Shown here one piece after another: positions 19,351-29,153 of a stretch of 64,000 nucleotides of DNA (the stretch's first letter is position 1; every line of letters starts with the position of its first letter). The notes under the pieces are model-generated. The model made no database searches. It saw only the letters and a program-made list of their open reading frames with translations, and was not told the origin of the DNA. The DNA lies in contig NZ_FOSB01000004.1 of NCBI RefSeq assembly GCF_900114165.1, forward strand, positions 124,001 to 188,000. Reading direction: 5' to 3'. A program made the position numbers and the translations under genes. Source of the DNA: Halobacillus dabanensis (lineage in GTDB: Bacteria > Bacillota > Bacilli > Bacillales > Halobacillaceae).

Positions 19351-20684
19351 CTACGCCAGGAAGATAAAGTACAAGATAAAAATGACGAAAAGGAAATACA
19401 TGATCGGGTGAATCTCTTTAGCACGGCCTTTTAACAACATTGTGATCGGATAGAAAATGAAGCCGATCGCAATCCCTGTTGCAATACTATACGTCATCGG
19501 CATCGCTGCAATAGTGAGGAATGCAGGTACCGCAATTTCAAACTGATCCCAGTCGATATTTTTCAGCGTAGAAGCCATCAACACACCGACAATGATCAAC
19601 GCAGGGCCGTCACCTCTGCAGTTACCACAGATAATAAAGGTGAGAAGAAAAGAGCCAGAATGAAAAAACCAGCCGTTACAACAGAAGTAAATCCTGTCCG
19701 CCCACCGGCTCCGACACCCGCTGTCGATTCGATGTAAGAAGTCGTAGTCGATGTTCCGACAACCGCACCTACAACAGTTGCTGCAGAATCAGCGAACAAT
19801 GCACGATTGGCACGTGGCAATTTATTGTCTTTCATAAATCCTGCCTGAGTCGCTACGGCTACTAGTGTTCCTGCAGTATCGAAAAAGTCGACGAACAAGA
19901 ACGTCAAAATAACGACAAGCATTTCAATCGTGAAAATATCACCGAAATGAGTAAATGCTGCGCCGAATGTTGGCGCTACACTCGGTGCGGAACCAATAAT
20001 ATCCCCCATACCAGAAGGCGGAGCGATCAGCCCTGTCACCATTCCAGCAATCGCAGTCAATACCATTCCGTAAAAGATGCCACCTTTTAATCCCATTGCC
20101 AACAACATTACACTGACAATGATCCCGAAAATCGCTAGCAGGGTCGGACCAGCTGTTAAATCACCCAACTCCACCAAGGTTGCATCACTATTTTGGACAA
20201 TTCCGGAGTTTTGAAAACCGATAAAAGCAATGAACAATCCAATACCAGCTCCAACCGCAAGCTTCAAGTTGGCCGGGATAGCATCAATGATCAACGTACG
20301 CAGGCCGGTAACTGTTAATACAATAAAAATAAGTCCAGAAGCTAAGACGCCTGCGAGGGCCGTTTCCCATGGAATACCAAAACCTAAAACAACCGTATAA
20401 GCAAAGAATGCGTTCAATCCCATTCCTGGAGCCAAGGCGATTGGATACCTTGCGAAAAGACCCATGATCAGCGTACCGATCGCAGCAGCAATCGCTGTCG
20501 CCGTAAAGACCGCTCCTTTGTCAATTCGCGTCACCCCGTCTGGAAGCTGTTCGATTCCATCCAGTGCTAATGTAGATGGGTTAACGAATAAAATGTAGGC
20601 CATTGCTAAGAATGTTGTAAGACCCGCCATGAACTCCCTGCGATAAGATGTTCCAAACTCCTTAAATTTAAAAAACTTACTCAT
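19351..20684 (-). pseudogene. pbuG: Guanine/hypoxanthine permease PbuG, frameshifted
   Basis: An NCS2-family purine permease in two frames. The 5' part (to about 19596) begins MSKFFKFKEFGTSYRREFMA and has GLTTFLAMAYILFVNP, APGMGLNAFFAY and LFVDFFDTAGTLV. It breaks off after SVVTAEVTA. The rest (from about 19600) continues in another frame as LIIVGVLMAS and FIFYPITMLLKG. The expected join is GTGACGGCxCCTGCG, so one base is missing in a short C-run. Either the gene is inactive or this is a sequencing error. Start chosen at 20684 by homology and an upstream GGAGG. It has its own promoter and guanine riboswitch. Confidence 0.88.
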
Positions 20685-20720
20685 TCCTGTTTCCTCCCCT
20701 TTTCCCTCTCTCTTTATTCG

Positions 20721-20758
20721 TACCAGGCACACTCTCTCTCTATTTTTCATACCTGGTA
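20721..20758. repeat. Imperfect inverted repeat in the pbuG leader
   Basis: TACCAGGCA and TACCTGGTA form a 9-base stem with one mismatch around a CT-rich loop, between the riboswitch terminator and the ribosome site. The ACCTGGTA core recalls the dispersed hairpin family, but most of the family core is absent. Confidence 0.35.
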
Positions 20759-20825
20759 GTCTACCGTCTGTCCGATATCTTTATTCTGTTTCTTATACCG
20801 GTAACAATTCATTGGATGCCTCTAA

Positions 20826-20863
20826 AATAAAAAAGACACTCATGGAAATTCCATAAGTGTCTA
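20826..20863 (-). terminator. Riboswitch-controlled terminator before pbuG
   Basis: On the minus strand, AGACACTTATGGAA pairs with TTCCATGAGTGTCT, followed by TTTTTTA. Confidence 0.88.
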
Positions 20864-20923
20864 CATATATACGAAGGAAACGGACGACAGACAGACCGAT
20901 TAAAGATCCATCATCGTCTATTC

Positions 20924-20996
20924 ACCAACGTAGTCAGACCGATTTACGGTAGCCTGGTAGAAACTCATGGGCCATATTCCCAAAATTATACGACGG
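20924..20996 (-). promoter_or_regulatory. Guanine riboswitch (pbuG leader)
   Basis: On the minus strand P1 pairs CACCGTCGTA with TACGTTGGTG (one mismatch). The P2 loop is AATATGG and the P3 loop contains ACCGTAAAT. The specificity base is C in CTGACTACG, so it senses guanine or hypoxanthine. J3/1 ends ACG instead of the usual ATG, in line with its P1 sequence. Confidence 0.9.
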
Positions 20997-21019
20997 TGTT
21001 GCTTTATTAATTTGTCTTT

Positions 21020-21048
21020 ATATTACAAGGTTCGACAACTTTCGTCAA
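21020..21048 (-). promoter_or_regulatory. Sigma-A promoter of pbuG
   Basis: On the minus strand TTGACG, 17 bases, TAATAT, ending about 25 bases before the riboswitch. Confidence 0.7.
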
Positions 21049-21052
21049 CCCT

Positions 21053-21070
21053 AAACACGAACATTTTAAT
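21053..21070 (+). promoter_or_regulatory. Candidate PurBox upstream of pbuG
   Basis: AAACACGAACATTTTAA on the plus strand matches AWWWCCGAACWWT with one change at the first C. A second, oppositely oriented box can only be guessed (ATCGGACGAAAT), so PurR control is less certain than at purE. Confidence 0.5.
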
Positions 21071-21092
21071 TTTAAAATGTTATTTCGTCCGA

Positions 21093-22631
21093 TTATTCCC
21101 ATTCAATTGTCGCAGGCGGCTTGCTAGTTACGTCATAAACTACACGATTAATATGGTCGACTTCATTCACAATACGTGTCGAGATTCTCTCCAAAACATC
21201 CCATGGAATACGTGCCCAGTCAGATGTCATTCCATCAATCGATGTGACAGCACGAATGCCGATGGTATAGTCATAGGTACGTTCATCACCCATGACACCA
21301 ACCGAGCGAATATCAGGAAGTACAGTAAAGTATTGCCAAATGTCCCGATCCAAACCGGCATTTTTGATTTCATCACGTAAGACTGCATCTGATTCACGGA
21401 CGATTTCCAGTTTTTCTTCTGTCACTTCACCAAGAACACGAATGGCAAGGCCTGGACCAGGAAATGGTTGACGCCAGACGATATGCTCCGGCACACCGAG
21501 CTCTGTCCCAAGCGCACGCACTTCGTCTTTAAATAAAGTATTGAGCGGTTCAATCAGGTCAAACTGCATATCCTCCGGAAGTCCTCCGACGTTATGATGC
21601 GACTTGATCGTTTGCGCTGTTTCTGTACCACTTTCAATAATATCTGTATAAAGCGTCCCTTGAGCCAGGAAGTCGATCTCTTTCAATTTATCTGCTTCAT
21701 CATCAAACACATAAATGAATTCGTTCCCGATGATTTTACGCTTTTTCTCGGGATCCGAAACACCTGCAAGCTTACTCATAAAGCGTTCTTTGGCATCGAT
21801 TTTGATGATGTTCATGTTAAAGCCGTCTCCAAGCGTCCGCATGACATCGTCCGCTTCATTCTTTCGCAGTAAACCGTGATCGACAAAAATACATGTCAGT
21901 TGATCACCAATCGCACGGTGAATTAAAGCCGCTACCACAGAAGAATCGACACCTCCACTAAGCGCACACAACACTTTGCGATCTCCGACTTTTTCGCGGA
22001 TCTTTTCTACTTCCATTTCGACGACGTGCTCCATCGTCCAGTCGTCTGTCGCTTCACACACGTCAAAAACAAAGCTGCGCAAAAGGTCATTGCCGTATTC
22101 CGAGTGACGGACTTCTGGGTGGAACTGCACGCCATACATACGTGCTTCGTCATTACTGATTGCCGCAACAGGACAAGATGGACTTGTTGCATCCACCTGG
22201 AAACCTTCGGGTGCTTCGATGACTTTATCACTGTGGCTCATCCACACCGCCTGTTCACGAGGAGTTTTAGCAAAAATGACCGGCTCTTTAGCGACATTGA
22301 TGTCCGCTTTTCCATATTCACGTTGTTTGGCACGTTCTACTTTTCCACCAAAATGATGTGTCATCAATTGCATGCCATAACAAATGCCAAGCACAGGAAT
22401 TCCTAGTTCAAAAATATCCTCATCGCAACGGAAACTCTCTTCCCCATATACACTATTCGGCCCACCGGATAGAATAATTCCACTTGGATTCAGTTCCTTA
22501 ATTTCTTCTATGCTCATTTTGTGAGAGTGAAGCTCACTGTACACTCCAAATTCCCGGATTCTTCGTGTAATCAACTGATTGTACTGGCTCCCGAAGTCCA
22601 GAACAAGAATCATACCTTGCACTTGTTCCAT
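21093..22631 (-). CDS. guaA: GMP synthase (glutamine-hydrolysing) GuaA
   Basis: 512 residues; converts XMP to GMP. The N-terminal class I glutaminase has [18 protein letters not shown], the nucleophile GICYGMQLM (Cys about residue 85) and [14 protein letters not shown]. The ATP pyrophosphatase domain has the PP-loop [14 protein letters not shown]. The C-terminal dimerisation domain ends [12 protein letters not shown] guanine riboswitch with terminator precedes it. Confidence 0.98.
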   Translation of the reverse strand: MEQVQGMILVLDFGSQYNQLITRRIREFGVYSELHSHKMSIEEIKELNPSGIILSGGPNSVYGEESFRCDEDIFELGIPVLGICYGMQLMTHHFGGKVERAKQREYGKADINVAKEPVIFAKTPREQAVWMSHSDKVIEAPEGFQVDATSPSCPVAAISNDEARMYGVQFHPEVRHSEYGNDLLRSFVFDVCEATDDWTMEHVVEMEVEKIREKVGDRKVLCALSGGVDSSVVAALIHRAIGDQLTCIFVDHGLLRKNEADDVMRTLGDGFNMNIIKIDAKERFMSKLAGVSDPEKKRKIIGNEFIYVFDDEADKLKEIDFLAQGTLYTDIIESGTETAQTIKSHHNVGGLPEDMQFDLIEPLNTLFKDEVRALGTELGVPEHIVWRQPFPGPGLAIRVLGEVTEEKLEIVRESDAVLRDEIKNAGLDRDIWQYFTVLPDIRSVGVMGDERTYDYTIGIRAVTSIDGMTSDWARIPWDVLERISTRIVNEVDHINRVVYDVTSKPPATIEWE

Positions 22632-22704
22632 ACTGTTCCACTCCTCGTCTGATAATACTTTTATTGTTCAGTGATCTTCAACTATTGTATACCTTTTTCA
22701 AAAC

Positions 22705-22762
22705 AAAAAATGGATGGCTTCTACCTTGTTCAAAAAACGACGAAGGCAGAAATCCATCCATG
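22705..22762 (-). terminator. Riboswitch-controlled terminator before guaA
   Basis: On the minus strand, ATGGATGG and CTGCCTT pair with AAGGTAG and CCATCCAT, followed by TTTTTTG. Confidence 0.85.
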
Positions 22763-22786
22763 TACATACATGTCACGTGATTCCCA

Positions 22787-22857
22787 CCTTCATAGTCAGG
22801 GCGTTTACGGTGCCCCGGTAGAGACTCTCGAGCCTTATTCTCGAGGATATACGAAGG
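22787..22857 (-). promoter_or_regulatory. Guanine riboswitch (guaA leader)
   Basis: On the minus strand the aptamer runs from CCTTCGTATA to GACTATGAAGG, with P1 CCTTC/GAAGG. P2 is CTCGAG/CTCGAG with loop AATAAGG, which differs from the usual GATATGG at two positions but keeps the GG that pairs with loop 3. The P3 loop is ACCGTAAAC. The specificity base is C (guanine type). Confidence 0.9.
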
Positions 22858-22883
22858 AAGAATGCATTTGATAATTTTCATTC

Positions 22884-22912
22884 ATTCTATCAATCGCATG
22901 AAAAGGAATCAA
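22884..22912 (-). promoter_or_regulatory. Sigma-A promoter of guaA
   Basis: On the minus strand TTGATT, 17 bases, TAGAAT, about 27 bases before the aptamer. It overlaps the last codon of the gene ending at 22909. No PurBox is visible. Confidence 0.6.
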
Positions 22913-25110
22913 GACAATGTCTTTTTAATTAAATTTTCCCATAATTCAGTGACCTTTGGCCAATGCGAGTATTGGGATTCATTACGATAAATCACACGTT
23001 CGTAATGGTTAGTGAGACGACGCATATCGTTAGATTGGTAATGCCGGTCCACTTTATTAGCGTAATCACGAAGCGTTTGCTCCGGTTCTCGTTTAATCCC
23101 TTTATGGTGGAGCAATTTCAGTAGATAAAGATACGCTTTTTCATACGTATTCTCATCCTTATTTTTCCGGTACTTCCAGATCAGGAAGAATGACATCCAA
23201 CGGAAACGGGTCACATAAAGCACAAGCCCTGCAACACCTACTATAGCAAGCATCACCCACAGCCATGTATAGTTTTGATCAGAAGAACCATCTGCACCCG
23301 CACTATCTGAGTTTTGCTCTTCTTCTTCCATTTGCTGAGGGTTCCCCATGTCATTCTCCGGAGTCTCATTTTCTTCCGGTGTTGCTACTGAGTCTTCACT
23401 ATCATCTGTATCGATATCTGTATAGAAGTCTGTAGAGTTCGTAAACCCTTTTGTCGGTTCAAAAGGAACCCAACCGACATCAGGAAAGTACACTTCGACC
23501 CATGAGTGGGCATTTTCACTCGTAACCTCATACACGTCTTTGACTCCATCCGTAAAAGACGTTTCACGAGAATCTACGCGTTCACCACCAGTAAAACCTT
23601 TCACCCAACGGGCGGGTATTCCTTCCGAGCGGAGCAACACAACCATCGATGTTGAGAAGTTGTCACAATAACCAAGTTGCGTTTCAAACAAGAATTGATC
23701 GACATAATCCTCATCCCCACTCGGTACCGCTACATCTGTCGTCGAATACTCAAATCCATTCGATGAAAAATAGGATTCTACCGCTTTTGCTCGATCATAC
23801 CGATTTTCCTCTTCCTGAACGATTTCACCAGCCAGATTTCTTACTCTGTTCGGCAAATCGTCCGGGAGCTGTAAATAGCGATCTCGAATTTCTTGAGGAT
23901 CATCATCTCCTGCTTCCCTCAGTTGATTATATTCAAATGCAGGAAAATCGTAATTGATAATCGCTGTATTCAATTTAGCCGGAGAATCACCTTTAACCGT
24001 ATCCATTTCTCCTGTGTTTTCGTGTACAAGGAGATCATAATTCGCAGGATACCTAATCAGAGAACTTAAGCCATACGGATAAACCAACTTACGAAAGGAC
24101 GCTTGATCCGACATGGTTATGAGGGCAGTCTGCTCCTCTACTTCCACGGTGTCTGCGAAGGTTTCATAGGTGATATTCCCGGGGTCCATGTTTGTCACAG
24201 GCTCTTCGAGCGTGTCTTCCCATCCTTTTCCTGTGTATGTGTCTTTTGATTCAATACGCCAGTACCGCTCCCCATCAACCACAGCTTCAAACACAGGCGT
24301 ATCATCCTGGATGAACGAACCTCCGAGTCTGCTATCATCTTCCCCATAACCTACTTTCTGAACCGTTCCATTCCCCTCTCCGCCAGGACCAGGTCCACCT
24401 GTTGCACTCTCTAAGTACGGCACAGGGTCCGGCCATTGCGGTGATAGTTTTGGCGACGCATAAGCAGCAGCTGATGAACAAAGGATAATAGCAAGTAAAG
24501 GAAGCGCCCACACATGTGCTTTTTGTAACCCTTTAAATGCAATCGATTCTTTATCCATTTCTTTTGCAAAACTTGATAGACCAAGAGCGACCATTCCTAA
24601 AATAAAGGTACGCACAATGGCCCACTTTCCATCATACAGTGTGAACGTATCGGTGACGGTAACAAAGATAAGCGTCAATAATACGAAAAAAAGCATTCTT
24701 CCTGCCACTACAAACCAATAGTAGAGCAAATAACTCATCAGCCATAGAAGAATCAAAAACAATAAACTGCGGAACAACGGTGTCATCTGCCACCATTCCT
24801 GAGATTGGATCATCTGGATGTTAAATACGATTTGCTCAAAAATGACAGTGAACCAATCAGGAGAAAAAATCCTCTCAGCGATGTATAACCCATCGATGAT
24901 AAAGGCAAGTCCAAGCCCTTTTAGCGGGATGGATAAATACCAGGGGATCTGCAAAAAGGATACAAAAAAGCAGAACGTTGCATAGATGAAGAAAACGGTC
25001 ACATCATTTGTTTCCGATATAGACTCCAACGGTCTAAGCCACTCACAAAACAATAGGAAACCCGTAATATACAAAACAAGCTTATAGATGAACGTTTGTC
25101 GCTCCTGCAT
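22909..25110 (-). CDS. yebA: YebA-type transglutaminase-like membrane protein
   Basis: About 733 residues. Six or so membrane helices lie in the first 215, then a large extracytoplasmic part. A transglutaminase-like domain at about 440-560 shows the triad: Cys483 in LGYCDNFSTSM, His536 in NAHSWVEVYF and Asp545 in FPDVGW. An acidic linker (about 570-610), one more helix (WLWVMLAIVGVAGLVLYV) and a C-terminal domain with YLYLLKLLHHKGI follow. It is the last gene of yeaC-yeaD-yebA, in which each start overlaps the stop before it. Such MoxR/DUF58/transglutaminase trios are widespread, but the substrate is unknown. Confidence 0.88.
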   Translation of the reverse strand: MQERQTFIYKLVLYITGFLLFCEWLRPLESISETNDVTVFFIYATFCFFVSFLQIPWYLSIPLKGLGLAFIIDGLYIAERIFSPDWFTVIFEQIVFNIQMIQSQEWWQMTPLFRSLLFLILLWLMSYLLYYWFVVAGRMLFFVLLTLIFVTVTDTFTLYDGKWAIVRTFILGMVALGLSSFAKEMDKESIAFKGLQKAHVWALPLLAIILCSSAAAYASPKLSPQWPDPVPYLESATGGPGPGGEGNGTVQKVGYGEDDSRLGGSFIQDDTPVFEAVVDGERYWRIESKDTYTGKGWEDTLEEPVTNMDPGNITYETFADTVEVEEQTALITMSDQASFRKLVYPYGLSSLIRYPANYDLLVHENTGEMDTVKGDSPAKLNTAIINYDFPAFEYNQLREAGDDDPQEIRDRYLQLPDDLPNRVRNLAGEIVQEEENRYDRAKAVESYFSSNGFEYSTTDVAVPSGDEDYVDQFLFETQLGYCDNFSTSMVVLLRSEGIPARWVKGFTGGERVDSRETSFTDGVKDVYEVTSENAHSWVEVYFPDVGWVPFEPTKGFTNSTDFYTDIDTDDSEDSVATPEENETPENDMGNPQQMEEEEQNSDSAGADGSSDQNYTWLWVMLAIVGVAGLVLYVTRFRWMSFFLIWKYRKNKDENTYEKAYLYLLKLLHHKGIKREPEQTLRDYANKVDRHYQSNDMRRLTNHYERVIYRNESQYSHWPKVTELWENLIKKTLS

Positions 25111-26375
25111 CACGTGTTCACCTCGAATTCTTGTTGCGTTAATTGCTCTTCATTCAAAACATTGACGATGATACCCTGGCTTTTCAATTGCTTCACATTT
25201 TGGTGATCCTGGAAGGTCATCTGATCGTGAGGGCGTACATAAAAAAAGAGGAGGCGCTTACTTTTTTTCGCCAATTTACTCATCGCCGTTTGAATATCAT
25301 GATCTAAATGATGACTGACAACCATCAACATTACACCGCTGGGTATCGACGATTTTTCCCTTTCTAACTGTTGAGCAAAAGGAATCCGGCCGACCGGACG
25401 AATCTTCGCCAAATGGCCTTGCATTTGTTGTTGATGTTGATAGTCCTGATGAAAAGGAAAATACCTCCGCTCATCACCAAGGGACATGAATGCCACTGGG
25501 GACGAATTTTTATGACATTCTTTCAGCAAAGAAGCGGTAAATTCTACCGCACCTTCAAAACTCAACTCCCCCAGGTCCGGATGATAAACAGCGTTCAAAA
25601 TGAGCATCATATCAACACTTTTTTCCTGTTCAAACTCTTTGGTCATCATTTCGTTTTTCTTGGCTGTCGTCTTCCAGTCCACCCACGCAAACCGGTCACC
25701 CGGCATGTAGTCACGGACACCTGAAACAACATTCGTATTCTTTTCATTAAGCTTGAACGAAGGACTTGAGCCTTGCTCAAAACTGTACACACGTTCCTTC
25801 ATTTTGACAGGACGCAAATAAGGAAAAACAAGCAGTTTACTTTCCCGATGATAAACGTGCTCTTTTTTTACAAAGCCGAAAAAGTCTCCTGTTTTAATAC
25901 GAATCGACTTTAATACATGTTCTCCACGTGGCAGTTTCTCTAAGGAATAGCGATATGTGATTTTCTTGCTGAACCATGGAAACACTACTCGCTTTACTTT
26001 GCGAGATTCATTAAAATGATTCTCTTTATCCATATCCTTGAATTTCTCAAGATGTTCATCCACTTTCTTCAGTGACTCTGGCAAATACTCTTCAATGACA
26101 CAATAATAGATAGGAAAGGGAATGTTCCGCTCCATCGTCACCTCAACATCTACGGTTTCACTGCCCATCGCCATCCGCTTCGAAAGCTTTCGGTCAATCT
26201 TCCAGTTGTTAATCGGATAAAAAAGAACAGCTATCATATAAACGAGGAAAGGCAGGAAGGCATAGAAGAGAAACCAGCTAACGAAGCCACCCTGGAACAT
26301 GGCATAAGAAAATAGGACAGTAAACAACATCACTACGACACAACATTTGCCAATGAATCCTAGCGTTCGTCTCAT
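25110..26375 (-). CDS. yeaD: YeaD-type DUF58 domain protein
   Basis: 421 residues with two N-terminal helices (residues about 8-55) and a C-terminal DUF58 (von Willebrand-like) region containing GVRDYMPGDRFAWVDWKTTAK. It starts within the last codons of yeaC (four-base overlap) and its stop overlaps yebA. Partner of the MoxR ATPase; exact role unknown. Confidence 0.88.
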   Translation of the reverse strand: MRRTLGFIGKCCVVVMLFTVLFSYAMFQGGFVSWFLFYAFLPFLVYMIAVLFYPINNWKIDRKLSKRMAMGSETVDVEVTMERNIPFPIYYCVIEEYLPESLKKVDEHLEKFKDMDKENHFNESRKVKRVVFPWFSKKITYRYSLEKLPRGEHVLKSIRIKTGDFFGFVKKEHVYHRESKLLVFPYLRPVKMKERVYSFEQGSSPSFKLNEKNTNVVSGVRDYMPGDRFAWVDWKTTAKKNEMMTKEFEQEKSVDMMLILNAVYHPDLGELSFEGAVEFTASLLKECHKNSSPVAFMSLGDERRYFPFHQDYQHQQQMQGHLAKIRPVGRIPFAQQLEREKSSIPSGVMLMVVSHHLDHDIQTAMSKLAKKSKRLLFFYVRPHDQMTFQDHQNVKQLKSQGIIVNVLNEEQLTQQEFEVNT

Positions 26376-27337
26376 TCACTGATGTTCCTCTTAACTGGGA
26401 TGGAAGTTGAAGATACAAGACTATCAATGATGGACTCCGAAGTGTGCCCTTCAAATCGTGCTTCAGACGTAAGAATCATCCGATGGGACAACACAAAAGG
26501 AGCCATATACTGGACATCATCCGGTATTACATAATCACGATCATGGACAAAGGCATAGGCTTTTGCCGCTTTCATTAATGCAATCGACCCACGAGGACTC
26601 ACACCTAAATAGACAGATTCGTGTGCACGAGTACCTGTAACAAGATCAATGATATAGCGATTCACGGTTTGATCGACATACACTTCTGCCACTTCTTTTT
26701 GCAATCCTACCAACTCTTCACGAGTAAGCACAGCAGAAATCTCTTCGATCGGATGACCGTTGGAAGTCCTCGATAACATTTCCATTTCCTGTTTCGCACT
26801 CGGATACCCCATCTTCATTTTCAGCAGAAAACGGTCGAGCTGTGCTTCAGGCAAAGGGTAAGTTCCTTCGTATTCAATGGGGTTCTGCGTAGCCATGACA
26901 AAAAATGGATCACTAAGCGGAACAGTATTCCCATCCACTGTGATACTCGTCTCTTCCATGCCTTCTAACAAGGAGGACTGAGTTTTCGGAGATGTACGAT
27001 TGATCTCATCTGCTAAAACTATATTTCCAAGGATAGGCCCTGGACGGAACTCGAATTCCATGCTTTTCGGATTATATATGGATACACCCGTCACATCAGA
27101 AGGGAGTAGATCTGGAGTGAATTGGATACGCTTAAAATCGCAATCCAGTGATTTCGCGAGCGTCTTTACCAGCATCGTTTTTCCAACGCCAGGAACATCC
27201 TCCAATAGAACATGTCCTTTTGCGAGTAATGCCACGACGCTTAGCATTGCCGCTTCTTCCTTTCCGATCATGACTTTTCTTATATTTTTAAGTACATCCG
27301 ATATTTTCGGTTGATACAAAAATGTTTGCTGAGTCAT
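26372..27337 (-). CDS. yeaC: YeaC-type MoxR family AAA+ ATPase
   Basis: 321 residues. Walker A EDVPGVGKTMLVKTLA, Walker B IVLADEINRTSPKTQ, sensor 1 VMATQNPIEYEGTYPLPEAQLDRF, shown in part, and a C-terminal lid with GVSPRGSIALMKAAKAYA. MoxR ATPases act as chaperone-like partners of neighbouring von Willebrand-type proteins, here DUF58. First gene of the yeaC-yeaD-yebA unit. Confidence 0.93.
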   Translation of the reverse strand: MTQQTFLYQPKISDVLKNIRKVMIGKEEAAMLSVVALLAKGHVLLEDVPGVGKTMLVKTLAKSLDCDFKRIQFTPDLLPSDVTGVSIYNPKSMEFEFRPGPILGNIVLADEINRTSPKTQSSLLEGMEETSITVDGNTVPLSDPFFVMATQNPIEYEGTYPLPEAQLDRFLLKMKMGYPSAKQEMEMLSRTSNGHPIEEISAVLTREELVGLQKEVAEVYVDQTVNRYIIDLVTGTRAHESVYLGVSPRGSIALMKAAKAYAFVHDRDYVIPDDVQYMAPFVLSHRMILTSEARFEGHTSESIIDSLVSSTSIPVKRNISE

Positions 27338-27643
27338 TTGGTGTACCCCTTTCTCCCTGAATTACTGTTTTCAGAATTATCATGCTTATTATAACTATAC
27401 TATAAGGTGGAAACATCGACAAAGGATGTGACCCACTGGGTATTAAAGGAAATTCCGCCATATCAACAATACATGCAACAGAAAAAATTGTCGAAGAGCC
27501 CAAATTGAATTGGAAAATAAAAGGTTATTTTTTCAATAAATGGTTAACTTATGTTACATAATATGATATCTTTAATTTGAGCCATCTTAATTAGAGATAT
27601 TAATAAAAAGAGACGAAAGTTTGTATAGGTATAGGTGGCAGGG

Positions 27644-27672
27644 GCCTCAGCTTGAAAAGCTGAGGCTTTTAT
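27644..27672 (+). terminator. Orphan terminator-like hairpin
   Basis: GCCTCAGCTT and AAGCTGAGGC are perfect arms around GAA, followed by TTTTATATTT on the plus strand. No plus-strand ORF precedes it, so it may end a small RNA that starts in the AT-rich region after about 27530. Confidence 0.6.
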
Positions 27673-27765
27673 ATTTGTGGTCTTGGGAATGCGATGCCAA
27701 TATCGGCTTCTGTCCGGTTGAATAATTTCTGATGCCCGAGGAAACAGGTTTGTGAAAACCAGGAC

Positions 27766-27813
27766 AAAAAAACAAAACCCCCTTTATCCGGAAAAGTATC
27801 CAGTAAAGGGGAT
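27766..27813 (-). terminator. Terminator of the pseudaminic acid operon
   Basis: On the minus strand CCCCTTTA and TAAAGGGG (with further inner pairing GGATA/TCCGG region) are followed by GTTTTGTTTTTTT, right after the stop at 27818. Confidence 0.8.
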
Positions 27814-27817
27814 GGCA

Positions 27818-29134
27818 TTAACCTTTCTGATTATTAAAATACATAAGAGGACGCTTCCCGAGTCCCCTGATATTATCCGTGTACGCCAAAATTTCAGGGT
27901 GTTTACCCATTAAAAGATCGTTAATTCCTTTCACTGTATAATTTCTATATCCACCTTTCGCTTCTTCCTGCGCCGATGATTCGATAAAAAGATGTTCCGA
28001 ATGAGCAAAAAGCACATCAATGACTTCCTCATAGTTATCGAAATGGTGCAGGACACTCAAAGCGAGGACTACATCAAACTTCTTTTCTTTACAAAGTTCC
28101 TTCAATTCTTCAATATCCACCCTTCTGTTCATAAGCGTCACATAAGGATTTTCATTCATATCATAAATTTTCCGGGCTTCTTTTTTCTCTTCTATCATAG
28201 TCACAGGTACTTTAAAGTCTTCAGCTATCCGGAAAGAGAAATATCCATTGTTAGCTCCGAGGTCAAGCACGGTAAATGGATCATCCCATTCCATCATTTT
28301 CTCTTTTATTTTTTCATACCTGTTCACACACTCCCTCAGCCCTTTCTTGACGAGTTTCCCTTTTACCCAAATATCTTGATACACGAACCGATTCCCCCTT
28401 AAAAAATAATTACTTTCATTCATGTTTGCCAGCCCATACAAGAACGCTTTTTCCCTTCCGTTTGCCTCAAAGTACATAAGAAACACATGAGAGGCCACCT
28501 CTGGTGGATAATTCCCGTTCACGACTTGTTCCCATTCCATCATGTCATCTAGATTGATGATTCTCTTTCTTCGTGGTGGAATTCTCGCCAGAATAGAGTC
28601 ATATCCTAACAAGGACAAAGCAGCTATCCGGTGTTGCCCTCCCGTGATTAAAAAACGGTAATCCTTTCCCTTCTTCAAGAAATAACCTTTTATGAACCCA
28701 TCATGATATTGGGTAGGTTGATACCCTTCTACTTTCATTTTTTCGTAAACATAAATTAATCTCTTAAACTCTTTTCTTATGAATGTGTTCGTATTCGGGC
28801 CGTAATGTTGGTTCCCTTCTTCCAGGACACGTCTATGTCCCATTCCCCAGGGCAAAGGTACCCACGGTCCATCTCCGTTCAACGGATCATACGCATCCTC
28901 ACACATAAGACATTCAAACATCGATTTTGGTTGATAAAGAGAGTAGTATTTATACAGTATTGAGTTCCGATATTGAATTTTTGGTTTCTTTTTATATTCT
29001 TTGATCGTCTCACACAAATAGTGCCAACCTTGCGCCGTATAAGTGAACCCTTGCCAATCCACACACTTGTTCAAAGGCACCTTAACAGTTGGAGAAGAAC
29101 TATCCAAAGCCTCCGCCCCCGATGGTATCGTCAT
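27818..29134 (-). CDS. ParB/sulfiredoxin-like domain fused to a class I methyltransferase
   Basis: 438 residues. The N-terminal half is homologous to the whole protein at 29154-29867 and carries a ParB-like signature (ITGGQHRIAALSLLGYDSILARI, about residues 163-185, shown only in part below 20 residues as GGQHRIAALSLLGYDS). The C-terminal half (about 265-430) is a SAM-dependent methyltransferase: motif I VLDLGANNGYFSFRIA, an acidic end of strand 2 (VTMIEEKKEA), and VVLALSVLHHF. The enzyme may modify a sugar or protein in the surface-glycan pathway; this rests on its place as last gene of the pse operon. No close characterised relative comes to mind. Confidence 0.65.
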   Translation of the reverse strand: MTIPSGAEALDSSSPTVKVPLNKCVDWQGFTYTAQGWHYLCETIKEYKKKPKIQYRNSILYKYYSLYQPKSMFECLMCEDAYDPLNGDGPWVPLPWGMGHRRVLEEGNQHYGPNTNTFIRKEFKRLIYVYEKMKVEGYQPTQYHDGFIKGYFLKKGKDYRFLITGGQHRIAALSLLGYDSILARIPPRRKRIINLDDMMEWEQVVNGNYPPEVASHVFLMYFEANGREKAFLYGLANMNESNYFLRGNRFVYQDIWVKGKLVKKGLRECVNRYEKIKEKMMEWDDPFTVLDLGANNGYFSFRIAEDFKVPVTMIEEKKEARKIYDMNENPYVTLMNRRVDIEELKELCKEKKFDVVLALSVLHHFDNYEEVIDVLFAHSEHLFIESSAQEEAKGGYRNYTVKGINDLLMGKHPEILAYTDNIRGLGKRPLMYFNNQKG

Positions 29135-29153
29135 ATCCCAGATTTCTCCCCCC

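Larger units (their letters stand above)
27338..27817. other. Gene-free stretch at the border of the conserved block and the sugar cluster
   Basis: 480 bases without a credible gene. It holds the yeaC leader, a plus-strand terminator-like hairpin with no gene in front of it (27644-27672), and the minus-strand terminator at 27766-27813. The middle is AT-rich. Confidence 0.6.

Noticed and set aside
19228-19434. Plus-strand ORF with repeated DIS(A/T) heptads
   Set aside because: It is produced by the 21-bp tandem repeat, has no ribosome site and overlaps pbuG; treated as a non-coding repeat.
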